In this document: one piece after another, positions 44,246 through 54,343 of the stretch | Numbering within the stretch: position 1 is the first letter of the stretch | How the letters are laid out: each line of letters starts with the position of its first letter | NCBI RefSeq assembly: GCF_017104715.1 | Contig: NZ_JAAGPI010000039.1 | Span: 18,693-82,692 of the forward strand | Length of the DNA: 64,000 bases | Source: Burkholderia sp. Ac-20365 | GTDB taxonomy: Bacteria > Pseudomonadota > Gammaproteobacteria > Burkholderiales > Burkholderiaceae | Reading direction: 5' to 3' | Notes under the pieces: model-generated | What the model was told of the DNA's origin: nothing | Seen by the model: the letters and a program-made list of their open reading frames with translations, nothing else | Database searches by the model: none | Program-made: the position numbers and the translations under genes

Positions 44246-45871
44246 ATGCTGACCATCACCTCGCTGTTCGAAAACACGGTCGCGAAGTATCCCGACCGGC
44301 TCGCGCTGGTCTGCGGCGGCACGCGCTACACGTACGCGCAATGGGACGTGCGCGTGCGCGGCCTCGCGCAGGCGCTGTTCGATCTCGGCGTGCGCCAGAC
44401 CGACCGCGTAGCGATCTTCCAGAAGACCTCCGATGCAACCGCGACCGCGTATCTCGCGTGCCAGTTGCTCGGCGCGATTGCCGTGCCGATGAACTATCGT
44501 CTGTCCGCGAACGAAGCGGCGTTCATTCTTCGCGATGCCGGCGCACGCGCGTTGATCTATGACGACACGATGTTGCCCGTCGTCGCGAAGATCGAGCACG
44601 CGCTGCCCGACTTGCGCATCTATGTGTGCGTGACGGGACACGGCGAAGAATCCGCCGATGCCAGCGCGCCGCTGCATCATCACGACTTCGACGCACTGAT
44701 CGACAGCACGCGCCATCGCGATGCACCGCTGCCCACGCTCTCATCCGACGACATCTCCGCACTCGTCTACACGTCGGGCACGACAGGCCGCCCGAAAGGC
44801 GCGATCCATACGCACGGCAACGACGTCGCCATCGCCAGCAACTGCGTGATGGAGTACAGCCTGACGAGCACCGATTCCGCGCTACATATCGCGCCGCTGT
44901 ATCACGTCGGCGGCATGCAGGCGTATTTCATTCCGCATCTGATGGTGGGCGCGGCCAATATCGTGCTGCCGCGCTACGACCCGCAGCGCACGCTTGCGGC
45001 GATCGCGCAGCATCGGATCACGACACTCTTTGCCGTGCCGACGCAGATTCAGGACATGCTGTTTCATCCCGCATTCGCACAGACGGATCACAGCAGCCTG
45101 CGCATGATTACGACGGGCGGCGCCGCAATTCCCGCCGCGACCATGCAACGCGTGATCGACGAATTCTGCGCGAACATCTACAACGGTTACGGGATGACGG
45201 AGGCGAGTCTGACGCTGCTGCTGCATCCGCGCGACGCGCTCTCGCGGCTTGGCTCATGCGGCAAGCCGACCCTGATCAGCACATGCCGCATCGTCACGAA
45301 CGACCCGGAGCGCGCGGTGCCGGCAACGGAGTGCGTCGCGCCGGGCGAAGTTGGCCAATTGATCGTGCGCGGTCCGCAACTGGCGCGCGCCTACTGGAAC
45401 AATCCGGTCGAAACCGCGAAGAAATTCCGCGACGGCTGGCTCTATACAGGCGATCTTTTTAGCGTCGACGCAGGCGGCTATTTCCACTTTCACGGCCGTG
45501 CCGACGACATGATCGTCTCCGGCGGCGAAAACATCTATCCACGCGAAGTCGAAGAGGTGCTGTATCACTGCCCCGGTGTTCAGGAAGCTGCCGTGATCGG
45601 TGTGCCCGATGCGAAGTGGGGCCAGGCCGTGACGGCCTTCGTCGTGCGCAGCGACGCGAAATTGTCGGAAGACGCGATCATCGCGTTCTGCAAGGCGAGC
45701 GACGATCTTGCACCGTACAAGCGGCCGAAGAAAGTGTTGTTCGTCGACAGGCTGCCGCTCAATCCGAGCGGCAAGGTGCTGCGGCGCGAACTGGCGGCGT
45801 GGGTGACACACGAACAGGCACACGAACAGGCCCACGAACAAGTGCACGATCAATTGCGAACGGGAACGTAA
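44246..45871 (+). CDS. AMP-forming acid-CoA ligase (CaiC/BcoA-like)
   Basis: 541 residues. Adenylation core YTSGTTGRPKG, YGMTEASLT, GWLYTGDL and the C-terminal Lys PLNPSGKVLRR. Activates the acid to CoA thioester. The C-terminus carries an unusual tandem His-Glu-Gln-Ala repeat (THEQAHEQAHEQVHDQ). It resembles crotonobetaine/carnitine-CoA ligases in context and length. Followed after two bases by the hydratase gene. Confidence 0.9.
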   Translation: MLTITSLFENTVAKYPDRLALVCGGTRYTYAQWDVRVRGLAQALFDLGVRQTDRVAIFQKTSDATATAYLACQLLGAIAVPMNYRLSANEAAFILRDAGARALIYDDTMLPVVAKIEHALPDLRIYVCVTGHGEESADASAPLHHHDFDALIDSTRHRDAPLPTLSSDDISALVYTSGTTGRPKGAIHTHGNDVAIASNCVMEYSLTSTDSALHIAPLYHVGGMQAYFIPHLMVGAANIVLPRYDPQRTLAAIAQHRITTLFAVPTQIQDMLFHPAFAQTDHSSLRMITTGGAAIPAATMQRVIDEFCANIYNGYGMTEASLTLLLHPRDALSRLGSCGKPTLISTCRIVTNDPERAVPATECVAPGEVGQLIVRGPQLARAYWNNPVETAKKFRDGWLYTGDLFSVDAGGYFHFHGRADDMIVSGGENIYPREVEEVLYHCPGVQEAAVIGVPDAKWGQAVTAFVVRSDAKLSEDAIIAFCKASDDLAPYKRPKKVLFVDRLPLNPSGKVLRRELAAWVTHEQAHEQAHEQVHDQLRTGT

Positions 45872-45873
45872 TC

Positions 45874-46674
45874 ATGAATGAACCGGTACTGTATGAACTG
45901 AATGAGGGCGTCGCGATCATCACGCTGAACCGCCCGGAAACGCGTAACGCGCTGACGGAAATGGAAGTGGTCGATGCACTCGTCGCGAGCCTCGAACGCG
46001 CGCAAGCCGACATAAACGTGCGCGCCATCGTGCTGACGGGCGCGGGCCCCGCGTTCTCATCGGGTGGCAATATCAAGCACATGCGCGACGAGGTCGGCAC
46101 GTTCGGCGGCAACTCGGCGCAGATACGCGAGAACTATCGGCGCGGCATCCAGCGCATTCCGCGCGCGTTTCATGAACTCGATGTGCCCTGCATCGCCGCG
46201 GTCAACGGACCGGCGCACGGCGCGGGCTGCGACCTCGCGCTGATGTGCGATATCCGCATCGCCGCGCAAAGCGCGCTCTTCGCCGAGAGTTTCGCGAAGG
46301 TCGGCATCATTCCCGGCGATGGCGGTGCGTGGCTGCTGCCGCGCGTGGTGGGCCTGTCGCGCGCGGCGGAGATGATCTTCACGGGCACGCCGATCGACGC
46401 CCAATGCGCGCTCGACTGGGGTCTCGTGTCGCGTGTCGTGCCCGACACCGAACTGCTGCCCACCGCGCTCGAACTCGCGCAGCGCATCGCGAGCAATCCG
46501 CCCAACGTGCTGCGTATGAGCAAGCGCCTGATCCGCGAAGGTCAGCGGATGGACCTGCCGAGCCTGCTCGAACTGTCGGCGGCCTTTCAGGGGATCGTGC
46601 ATCGCACGGCGGATCATCGCGAGGCGATCGCCGCGACCTTCGAGAAACGCACGCCGCACTACTCGGGCGGCTGA
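45874..46674 (+). CDS. Enoyl-CoA hydratase/isomerase (CaiD-like)
   Basis: 266 residues of the crotonase fold. Oxyanion stretch AFSSGGNIKHM and NGPAHGAGCDLALMCD are conserved; the second Glu region is ESFAKVGIIPGDGGAWLL. Hydrates the enoyl-CoA made by the dehydrogenase. Two bases after the ligase stop, so co-translated. No thiolase or thioesterase follows; the pathway must be finished elsewhere. Confidence 0.92.
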   Translation: MNEPVLYELNEGVAIITLNRPETRNALTEMEVVDALVASLERAQADINVRAIVLTGAGPAFSSGGNIKHMRDEVGTFGGNSAQIRENYRRGIQRIPRAFHELDVPCIAAVNGPAHGAGCDLALMCDIRIAAQSALFAESFAKVGIIPGDGGAWLLPRVVGLSRAAEMIFTGTPIDAQCALDWGLVSRVVPDTELLPTALELAQRIASNPPNVLRMSKRLIREGQRMDLPSLLELSAAFQGIVHRTADHREAIAATFEKRTPHYSGG

Positions 46675-46741
46675 CATCGCACGATGCGATGGACCCGCGC
46701 AACGCGATATGCGACAGTCCACCTACTCAGGCTAATGCAGC

Positions 46742-47803
46742 ATGGACATGCGCAGGAAGATCAAGGAGACGCCGGAGCTTGCGGCCGCGCTTCATCTGGA
46801 GCGGCGCGCCGCGGGCGCAGCAGTCGCAGACAGCGTGGCGGACGAACGCCCCGTCGTCACGCAGCGCATCGGCTTTTTTCTGGTGCCGAACTTCTCGATG
46901 ATGGCGCTCAGTTCGGCCACCGAGCCGCTGCGCGCCGCCAACCGGATGAGCGGCAAACCGCTGTACAGCTGGCATCTGATCAGCGCCGACGGCGAGCCGG
47001 TGTCGTCCAGTTCGGGGTTTTCGCTGTTGCCTGAAGCGGCAATGACATCGTCGATTGCTGTCGATCAACTGTTCGTCGTGGCGAGTATCGGCGTCGAGAA
47101 TTACCGCAGCGAACCGGTGTTCGACTTTCTGCGCCGCTATGCTGCAAGCGGCAAGCCGCTCGGCGGCATCAGCCTCGGCACGATGATCCTCGCGCGCGCG
47201 GGACTGCTCGACAAGCGCCGCTGCACGATCCATTGGGAAGCGCTGAAGGCGCTCGCCGACGAGTTTCCGTCGTTGACGGTCACACGCGACCTCTATTGCA
47301 TCGACGGCGACCGGCTTACCTGCGGCGGCGGCACGGCCGCGATCGACCTGGTACTCGACATGATCGCCCGGGCGCACAGCCATCGGCTCGCTGCCGATGT
47401 CGCCGACCAGTTCCTGCACACGCGTATCCGCGCATCGCAGGAGAGTCAGAAAATGGCGATCCAGTGGCGTTACGGCATCGAAGACCGCCGTATCGTCAAT
47501 GCGATCACACTGATGGAACAGAACATCGAACGGCCGGTGCCCGTGCAGACGCTCGCCTCGCTGGTCGGCATTTCACCGCGCCAGTTCGAACGTATGTGGC
47601 TACGGCACTTCAATATGGGACCGTCGCAGTTCTATCTCGACTTGCGTCTGAAAGCCGCGCAAAAACTGCTGCACGAATCGACGTCGTCTATCTTCGACAT
47701 CGCCATGCAGTGCGGTTTTGCCAGCGCTTCGCATCTCGGGCGCTGCTATCGCAAGACCTTTCACATCACGCCGGGACAGGAAAGAGCTTCCAGGGCGAAG
47801 TAA
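46742..47803 (+). CDS. GlxA-type AraC regulator, GbdR/CdhR-like
   Basis: 353 residues: an N-terminal amidotransferase-like sensing domain with RIGFFLVPNFSMMALSSATEPLRAANRMSG and a C-terminal AraC double HTH (VQTLASLVGISPRQFERMW, IFDIAMQCGFASASHLGRCY). In Pseudomonas, GbdR, CdhR and SouR of this group sense betaine, carnitine and sarcosine and activate the matching catabolic genes. Same direction as the upstream operon, 67 bp away. This supports the quaternary-amine assignment of the locus. Confidence 0.88.
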   Translation: MDMRRKIKETPELAAALHLERRAAGAAVADSVADERPVVTQRIGFFLVPNFSMMALSSATEPLRAANRMSGKPLYSWHLISADGEPVSSSSGFSLLPEAAMTSSIAVDQLFVVASIGVENYRSEPVFDFLRRYAASGKPLGGISLGTMILARAGLLDKRRCTIHWEALKALADEFPSLTVTRDLYCIDGDRLTCGGGTAAIDLVLDMIARAHSHRLAADVADQFLHTRIRASQESQKMAIQWRYGIEDRRIVNAITLMEQNIERPVPVQTLASLVGISPRQFERMWLRHFNMGPSQFYLDLRLKAAQKLLHESTSSIFDIAMQCGFASASHLGRCYRKTFHITPGQERASRAK

Positions 47804-47804
47804 G

Positions 47805-48878
47805 CTATCCGCGCGATGCGCCCACCTGATCCGCCAGCGCCAGCAGATCCGCCACATGACGCGCGATGCACGGGTCGTACAGCACCGCATCGCGCGCGAA
47901 AGCCGGCTGCGAACGCGGCGCTTCCTGTGCGCTGCGTACGGCGTCCGTGAGCACGCGGCGCAGACTGTCTACATCGTTCGGCGCAAATACGAGCCTGGCC
48001 TGCGGTGCGATCACATCGTGACAGCCGATATTCGACGACAGGATCACAGGCGTGCCGCACATCACCGATTCCACGCCGACAAGACCGAACGGCTCGTAGC
48101 TCGACGCGAGAATCGTGTAGTCCGCCGCGCGGTAGCCGTCTTCCATCGCGTTCACGTAGCCGATGTAGCGCAGCCGCTTCGACGTGCGCTCGGGTGGCCT
48201 TCCGGCCACCGCGACCACAACGGGCAGATCGAGATCGCGCAATGCCGCTTCGATCAGCGGCAAACCCTTGCGCTCGTGACTGCTCGACGGAAACAGCAGC
48301 ACGATTTCATCGTCGGCGAAACCGATGCGCTTGCGCAATGCGCGCCGCTCGTCGTCGGCGACGGGCGAAAAGCGGCCATTGTCGACGGGCGGATACAGCA
48401 CGCGGATCTTCGCGTCATCAACGCCATACAGCTCGCGCAACTCTTCGCGCATCTGCGGCGAATGCGCGACCACGAAGCGCGCGCGCCGATACTGGCGGCG
48501 CTCCAGCGAGATTTGCCGGCGATCGAAGAACGACGGTGCGCGCCCCGTTGCGCTGAGAAAGCCCAGGTGCGTGCCGCCGCAAATCGCGATTTCCGACGCC
48601 TCGACGCGATTGCAGCCGATCAGCACGTCGACCTTCGCGTCGCGCCGCATCGCGCTCAGACGACGCGAGAACCATTCGTCGCGCCACTTGCCGGGCAGGA
48701 ACGATACATTGATGCGGTGCGGCTCGACGAGCCGGCTTTCGGGCAGCTTCGGATCGAACGCGCGGCCGAACACGGCCAGCTTGATACCCGCCGCGACGAG
48801 TCCCCGCGTCACCTCGATCGCATAGCGTTCGAGGCCCCCGCTGTACTTCAGTGCATTGCACGACAATCCGATTTTCAT
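47805..48878 (-). CDS. GT4 family glycosyltransferase (LPS core type)
   Basis: 357 residues, GT-B fold. N-terminal GGLERYAIEVTRGL for acceptor-side loop, and C-terminal donor motif EPFGLVGVESVMCGTP (E-x7-E). WaaG-like: adds a sugar to the LPS core at the inner-membrane face. Last gene of the minus-strand run; converges with the AraC gene, overlapping nothing, one base apart. Confidence 0.88.
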   Translation of the reverse strand: MKIGLSCNALKYSGGLERYAIEVTRGLVAAGIKLAVFGRAFDPKLPESRLVEPHRINVSFLPGKWRDEWFSRRLSAMRRDAKVDVLIGCNRVEASEIAICGGTHLGFLSATGRAPSFFDRRQISLERRQYRRARFVVAHSPQMREELRELYGVDDAKIRVLYPPVDNGRFSPVADDERRALRKRIGFADDEIVLLFPSSSHERKGLPLIEAALRDLDLPVVVAVAGRPPERTSKRLRYIGYVNAMEDGYRAADYTILASSYEPFGLVGVESVMCGTPVILSSNIGCHDVIAPQARLVFAPNDVDSLRRVLTDAVRSAQEAPRSQPAFARDAVLYDPCIARHVADLLALADQVGASRG

Positions 48879-48952
48879 GCTTCTTCTTCGAACTTCACAA
48901 ATGGCGCCGGCAAGTCATCGCGCTTTCGATGTCAGGACACATCGCGCGTTCT

Positions 48953-49870
48953 CTAGCCCTGCTCCGCCAATTGCCTGAACACAGCGACAACGCGTCGACA
49001 CGTCAGCGCCTCGCGCCAGTACTTTTCCTTCAGCCGCGCAGTGGGAATCCATTGCCACGGCAACACGACGCGCACCGTGCCCCATGCGGGCCGCCAGCGC
49101 GCAGCGGCAGCGCGGCGGCGGAACAGGCTGATGGTCGGAATCGACAGGTTCGACGCCAGATGGCCAATGCCCGAGTCGTTGCCGATGAACCAGCCCGATT
49201 CGTACACCCAGCACGCAAGCGCGTGCAGATCGTCGAATGCGGGTGCCGCGATGCCGTGCCGTTCCAGTTCTGTCCAGCGCGCGCGCTCGTTCGGCGCGAT
49301 CACGAAACACACTTCGTAGCCGAGCGCCTGCAGGCGTTTTGCCAGCGCGATGAAGCGCTCACGCGACCAGCGTTTGTCGTCGGTGCTCGCTTCTGGATGA
49401 ATCACCACGCGATGCCGGTGCCGCCGATGCTTCAGCGTCGCGGGCGCCGTGATGCCGTTGTCCAGCGTGCCGGAAGCAATGCCGAAATATGTGCGGCTGA
49501 ACCGCGCGAAGCGTTCGGCCATGCAGCCATCCGCGTCGTTGTATTCGATATCGTGCAGATCGATCACATGCGGATGCGCGGCGGAAAGCTGCGCAAAGGG
49601 CTGATGACGATGCATCTGCAGCACGGCGTCGAATGTTTCGAGGCGCGTGGCGCACTCCGCTTCACGCGGCAGCGGATGAATCTCGACATGTGGGAACCAG
49701 TGGCGCAGCGCGTAGATCGGCGTGCCGAATACGCAAACGTCGATCCCGTGTGCACGCAGGTTCTGCACGATCACCATCGAAACCAGTGAATCGCCGATCG
49801 CATTCGACATCACGAACGCAGCGCGCCTGATGGAAGCTACGCGGACACTCTCGGGCAGTTTCGCGTCCAC
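48953..49870 (-). CDS. GT9 family glycosyltransferase (heptosyltransferase-like), copy 2
   Basis: 305 residues. NAIGDSLVSMVIVQNL at the start (nucleotide-sugar fold) and GWFIGNDSGIGHLASNL in the C-terminal domain are GT9 hallmarks. GTG at 49870 lies two bases after the upstream gene's stop with GAGGTGG as ribosome site. It is clearly a paralogue of the gene upstream (shared WFIGNDSGIGHLAS). Likely adds heptose or a related sugar to LPS core or another glycan. Confidence 0.88.
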   Translation of the reverse strand: MDAKLPESVRVASIRRAAFVMSNAIGDSLVSMVIVQNLRAHGIDVCVFGTPIYALRHWFPHVEIHPLPREAECATRLETFDAVLQMHRHQPFAQLSAAHPHVIDLHDIEYNDADGCMAERFARFSRTYFGIASGTLDNGITAPATLKHRRHRHRVVIHPEASTDDKRWSRERFIALAKRLQALGYEVCFVIAPNERARWTELERHGIAAPAFDDLHALACWVYESGWFIGNDSGIGHLASNLSIPTISLFRRRAAAARWRPAWGTVRVVLPWQWIPTARLKEKYWREALTCRRVVAVFRQLAEQG

Positions 49871-49871
49871 G

Positions 49872-50774
49872 TCAGGCCACCTCGCGCTGAAGCTGATCGA
49901 ACGCGCGCAGCACCTGGCGCACCGATAGCGCGTACTTCCAGCACCGCTCCTTGAGCCGGCCAGTGGGCAGCCACGCGCCGCCGACCAGTACCTTGCCCGC
50001 GCCCCACCCGGGCCGCCACGTGCGCGCGATGCCGCGGCGCATAAACAGCGACAGCGTCGGCACCTGAAGACACGATGCAAGATGGCCGATGCCCGAATCG
50101 TTGCCGATGAACCAGCCGCTTTCGACGATGAACGCGGCGACGTTATCGAGCGTGCCGAGACGCGGCAAACCGATGCCGTGCTTTTGCACATGCTCCCAGG
50201 CGCCGCGCTCTTCATCGGTCACGACGAAATGCGGCTCGAAGCCCCGCGCTTTCAACCTGAGCGCGAGGCGCACGAAGCGCTGCGCGAGCCAGCGCTTGTC
50301 GGGCGTGCTGGCTGTCGGATGAATCGCCACGCGCAATCGGTGCTTGCGATGAATCAAACCGGCTGGCGCGGCAAGACCATTGTTCGTTTGCGCGTGAGAA
50401 AGATGCAGCGACTCGCGGCAGAATTGCGCAAGACGGCCCGCCAGCGCTTCTGTCGAGCGTGCACGAAAGAGGTGCTCCAGTACGATTGCATGCGGATGGC
50501 GCTGTGCAAAGCTCGGCACGGGGCGATCGGCGTGAAGCTGGATGACGGTATCGAACGGACGCAGCATGGCGTCGGCTTCGGCTTCGTGCAACGCCGGTTG
50601 AATGTCGATGCCGGGAAACCATGCGCGCAGTGCATGCATCTGCTGGCTGAAGACGGTCACTGTCCTGCCGCCCAACTGCAGATTGCGCGCGACGGTCATG
50701 AGCAGCAGCGAGTCGCCCAACGCCGGTGAAGTAGTCACCGCTACGCTCAAAGCCGACTCGTTGCCGTGCTGCAT
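49872..50774 (-). CDS. GT9 family glycosyltransferase (heptosyltransferase-like), copy 1
   Basis: 300 residues; SPALGDSLLLMTVARNL and GWFIGNDSGIGHLASCL. Shares gene order, length and end motifs with the next gene, so the pair arose by tandem duplication. ATG at 50774; ribosome site weak. Between 50775 and 50987 there is a 213-bp gap in which a second promoter may lie. Confidence 0.88.
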   Translation of the reverse strand: MQHGNESALSVAVTTSPALGDSLLLMTVARNLQLGGRTVTVFSQQMHALRAWFPGIDIQPALHEAEADAMLRPFDTVIQLHADRPVPSFAQRHPHAIVLEHLFRARSTEALAGRLAQFCRESLHLSHAQTNNGLAAPAGLIHRKHRLRVAIHPTASTPDKRWLAQRFVRLALRLKARGFEPHFVVTDEERGAWEHVQKHGIGLPRLGTLDNVAAFIVESGWFIGNDSGIGHLASCLQVPTLSLFMRRGIARTWRPGWGAGKVLVGGAWLPTGRLKERCWKYALSVRQVLRAFDQLQREVA

Positions 50775-50987
50775 GGTTGTTGCTCTCGATAAATGACGTG
50801 AACCCGGGATCGCGCCTCGACGAACGCGATCGCAGGGCATTATAGATTTGCGTCTGTCACACAGGATGTGTGCTTTCTTTCCAACTGTTACGCCGAAAGC
50901 GTCGCGTATTGCGATGACCTGCGCGGCCGCGATCAAACCGCCTGAAACGCATCAACGCATTACGCAATAAAGAATCAGGAAGCCTTG

Positions 50988-51842
50988 TCAACCTGTGCGC
51001 TTCGCATCGCCGTTGTAGTAACGCAGGTCCGCATCGTACATGAGACGCTTCATGTGCGGCCCGTGCGTGTGCAGATTCGCGGCTTGCAGCCATTCCTTCT
51101 TGCCGTGCAGACGATCGAATGGATCGTGATGCGGTGCGTCCGCCGCGCTCGGCCAGTGATGGCAAACGAGGCTCAACGGTTCGCAGACGTCGCGGAAATT
51201 CGGGTGCACAGGTTCACGCTCGCTCATACCGAGCACGGCGCGGCGGCCGAAGCGGCGAATCACGCCTTCATACAGCATCTTTTCCAGAATGTCCGTATCG
51301 CCAGGTCGCAACGCACGGATGACGTCGAGCATCGCCGGCGTAGTCTTCGCGATGAAGAACTGCGTCGACAGGGAGTTGCGGTCGCGTATGCCGTAACGCA
51401 ATCCGCAGCGTCTCAACCACGGAGCGAGGCGCGCGCGCAGACGCCGGGCGGTGTGGTGCGAACGGGCCCACTCGGGCACGCGGTCGGTGCTCCACGACGA
51501 CGCCGCAACGAGCGCATGCGGAGACCTTTCGAGTTTCTCCAGATAGCGCACGATCACGTTCTGGTCGAACACCCACGTATCGGCTTCGAGATGAATCACG
51601 TAATCTGCCTTCAGTTTCGTGACGGCTGCCTCAATCGACGCAACGAGCAGATCGTGCGCGCCGCGCGTCAACGGCTTCGGATCGCGCAGCACCAGAATGT
51701 CTTCGATGTACCGCGTGTAAGCGGGATCGGCGGAGGCATGCACGACTGGCCACTTGCGCGGCCAGTTGAGCTTGATGATCTCCATCGAAATACGCGCACA
51801 ATCGGTACGATTGAACGAGGTCAGACAGACGGCGACTTGCAT
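50988..51842 (-). CDS. Putative glycosyltransferase, GT-A type
   Basis: 284 residues. It begins MQVAVCLTSFNRTDCARISM as in GT-A enzymes, and has HLEADTWVFD as a possible metal-binding (DxD-like) site near residue 85. Precise family not recognised. Context, between LptD and GT9 genes, supports a role in LPS or surface glycan making. Basic region HTARRLRARLAPWLRR about residue 130 could contact the membrane. Confidence 0.7.
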   Translation of the reverse strand: MQVAVCLTSFNRTDCARISMEIIKLNWPRKWPVVHASADPAYTRYIEDILVLRDPKPLTRGAHDLLVASIEAAVTKLKADYVIHLEADTWVFDQNVIVRYLEKLERSPHALVAASSWSTDRVPEWARSHHTARRLRARLAPWLRRCGLRYGIRDRNSLSTQFFIAKTTPAMLDVIRALRPGDTDILEKMLYEGVIRRFGRRAVLGMSEREPVHPNFRDVCEPLSLVCHHWPSAADAPHHDPFDRLHGKKEWLQAANLHTHGPHMKRLMYDADLRYYNGDAKRTG

Positions 51843-51950
51843 GGCGGTGTGACGTCTTCACGAAGCGTCACATACTGCATCAAATTCCTGTATGAAACAC
51901 GCGTGTGTGTTCGCGCGTTTCTTACACAATATTTCGTCGATCTCGCGTTG

Positions 51951-54278
51951 TCATTGATATTCGCTAAAGCGCGACACAGGTGCTTCGTCGGACGGCGTCG
52001 ACGAGTAGCCGGGCACGTCAGCCTTGAACTGATCCAGCAAACCGCGATCGCCGCGCGACAGGCCTTTCAGTTGCAGTTGCATCAAAACGCGCGTGCCCGT
52101 GCTCGGCGACGTGCTCCCTGTCGCGTTCGTGTACTTCTCCGCGGCGAGCGAAAGCGACCAGCATTGCGCGTCGTATTGCAGCCCCAGCAGCCCCGCAATC
52201 AGACGGTGCGTGCTCATGTCGTAGTTGACGCGCGCGACGCTCGATATGTTTTTCGCCAACGGCCATTGCCCTGACACAATGAACTGGTTCACCGGCTGAA
52301 AATCCAGCGTCGTGTTGGCGCGCGTGTAACGGTACGCAATATTGAGCACATGCGCGGTCGCGGGCGACCACGCCAGTCCGACCGACCCTTGCGTCAGATA
52401 GTTGTTCGACTGGCTGTACTGCACCGCGTTTTCCACGTTAATGCCCGCACCGACCTTGAACGAACTGCCCGCAATCAGGCTCGTTCGCGCGACGTTCGCC
52501 GTGTCTTCCGTGTCGTAGAGCGTGACGCGCGGCTGACGGATATCGTAGCGCTGCGCAATCACGAAACGCGCGCGTTCGTCGCCCGTGGCGGCGTCGATCA
52601 GGCGCGACGTCAGCGCAGCCGTGACGCGGTTTTCATCGGAGACACGGTCGTTGCCGACAAACGCGTTATCGCTGAAGAGTTCGCCGAGGCCGAAGTCCGC
52701 TTCCGACGTGTCGAAGAGCGGAACGTAGGTCTGGTTGCGATACGGCGTGTAGACGTAGAAGAGCCGCGGCTCCAGCGTCTGGATATACGAGTTGCCGAAG
52801 ATGCGTACCGGCCGCTCGAATGTCATCCCCGAATCGAGACTCAAGGTCGGCACATTGACGTTCACATTTCGCGGTTGTCCCGCAGGCGCGTCCGATGCGA
52901 TCGACGTGAGATCGTACGACGCAAAGTGCCATTTGATCTTCGGTGTGAAGAACCAGCCGGGCCGCACGATCGGATAACTGACGAAAGGATTGAACACGAA
53001 ACGCGTGCCTTGCGTCGCGTCGTCCGATGAAAGCGTGAAACGCGTGGCGTCCGCCTCGAAACCATAGTCGAAGCCGCCAACGTTATACCGGTTGTAGCGC
53101 ACATTGAGCTGCGGCTCGCGGTTGTAGGTCGTATCGCTGGAAAAGGACTGCCAGTGCTGCTCGCGCGCGAGCACCGACCACGGCCCGTTGTTGTACGTCA
53201 GCCCCGCTTCCTGCTGATACAGCGTGGTCGAACTGGTCGGAAACGCACTGCCCGATCCGAGATCGGTCGACACATTCGCGTCCGACACCCGGTTGTAATT
53301 GACGTATGCGGCGAAGCCCGAGCCTATCGTCCAGACGTGGTTCAGGTCGATCGAATAGCGGCGTTCGTGCGTCGTGATGTCGTTGGGCAGGTAGGCGATC
53401 GTCAGTGTGCCCGCGGAAGAGTCAGTCAGATACCGGTAGTCCGCGCTCAGCATCTCGCCGCGCTTCGACATGTAACGCGGTGCAATCGTCAGGTCGTAGT
53501 TGGGTGCAATGTTGAAGTAGTAAGGGACCGTGATGTCCACGCCGTTCTTCGAACTGATCGACCAGGTCGGCGACAGCAGGCCGCTGCGTCTCGACCCATC
53601 GAGCGGGAACGACATCCATGGGCTGGCCAGCAACGGAACGTTCTGAAAGAACAGCACGCCGTTGTACGCGACGCCTTCATTGGCGCCCTGGTCCATCGTG
53701 AACTGCGATGCGCGGATGTACCACGCGGGGTTATCGCACGCACAGGTGCTGTACGTGCCGTCTTCGATCTTCGAGCGCTCGTTGTCGAGCAGTTCGGCGC
53801 GCTTGCCGCTGCCCCATCCGCCATTCAGATAGAAGCGGTATTTCGGCTGTTCGATGAAGCCTTCGCTCGCATTCACGCGCAGTTCGCTATAGGGCCCGGA
53901 AAACACATCGCCCTTCGAGACGATGCTCACGCGGCCATATGCATCGGCTACATCGCGATCGACGTCGTAATGCAGCGCATCGCCTTTCACGACGAAACCA
54001 TAGCGGCGCAACTCGGCTGAGCCTTTGAGCGAAATGTCGGTGTCGACGGTGCCGGTGACGGAATCGGCCAGTGCATTGGTCGCGGGTTTCTGATCCGGCT
54101 GACTGGGTGTTTCGGTGAGTTGCGGCGCGAGGCGCAAGCTCCATGCGTCGGACAGACGCTCGGCGCTCGCTGCGTCGCCCGCCAGCTGCGCGTATGCGGG
54201 CATCGGCGCGAGCAGGCAGAAAATCAATGCGGCAATGGGCCTGATCGCAAGGCCCTGGACTTCTCGGCGGAATATCAA
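51951..54278 (-). CDS. LptD-family LPS transport protein (non-canonical locus)
   Basis: Outer-membrane barrel that with LptE inserts LPS. Signal peptide IRPIAALIFCLLAPMPAYA-Q, then an OstA/LptA-like jellyroll (GSAELRRYGFVVKGDALHYD) and the large barrel to the C-terminus. Cysteines occur as CAC (STCACDNP) and one late Cys (YDAQCWSL). The canonical lptD neighbours surA and pdxA are missing, so this is probably an additional copy. The start is uncertain: TTG at 54278 gives a full signal peptide; the ORF extends further up without likeness. Upstream are two small genes of the same operon. Confidence 0.85.
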   Translation of the reverse strand: MIFRREVQGLAIRPIAALIFCLLAPMPAYAQLAGDAASAERLSDAWSLRLAPQLTETPSQPDQKPATNALADSVTGTVDTDISLKGSAELRRYGFVVKGDALHYDVDRDVADAYGRVSIVSKGDVFSGPYSELRVNASEGFIEQPKYRFYLNGGWGSGKRAELLDNERSKIEDGTYSTCACDNPAWYIRASQFTMDQGANEGVAYNGVLFFQNVPLLASPWMSFPLDGSRRSGLLSPTWSISSKNGVDITVPYYFNIAPNYDLTIAPRYMSKRGEMLSADYRYLTDSSAGTLTIAYLPNDITTHERRYSIDLNHVWTIGSGFAAYVNYNRVSDANVSTDLGSGSAFPTSSTTLYQQEAGLTYNNGPWSVLAREQHWQSFSSDTTYNREPQLNVRYNRYNVGGFDYGFEADATRFTLSSDDATQGTRFVFNPFVSYPIVRPGWFFTPKIKWHFASYDLTSIASDAPAGQPRNVNVNVPTLSLDSGMTFERPVRIFGNSYIQTLEPRLFYVYTPYRNQTYVPLFDTSEADFGLGELFSDNAFVGNDRVSDENRVTAALTSRLIDAATGDERARFVIAQRYDIRQPRVTLYDTEDTANVARTSLIAGSSFKVGAGINVENAVQYSQSNNYLTQGSVGLAWSPATAHVLNIAYRYTRANTTLDFQPVNQFIVSGQWPLAKNISSVARVNYDMSTHRLIAGLLGLQYDAQCWSLSLAAEKYTNATGSTSPSTGTRVLMQLQLKGLSRGDRGLLDQFKADVPGYSSTPSDEAPVSRFSEYQ

Positions 54279-54343
54279 AGCGGAATCGTGGCGTCTGATT
54301 GACGGGCGGACGCCGGCCCGAATGAAGATGCGTCCCGGGCGTC

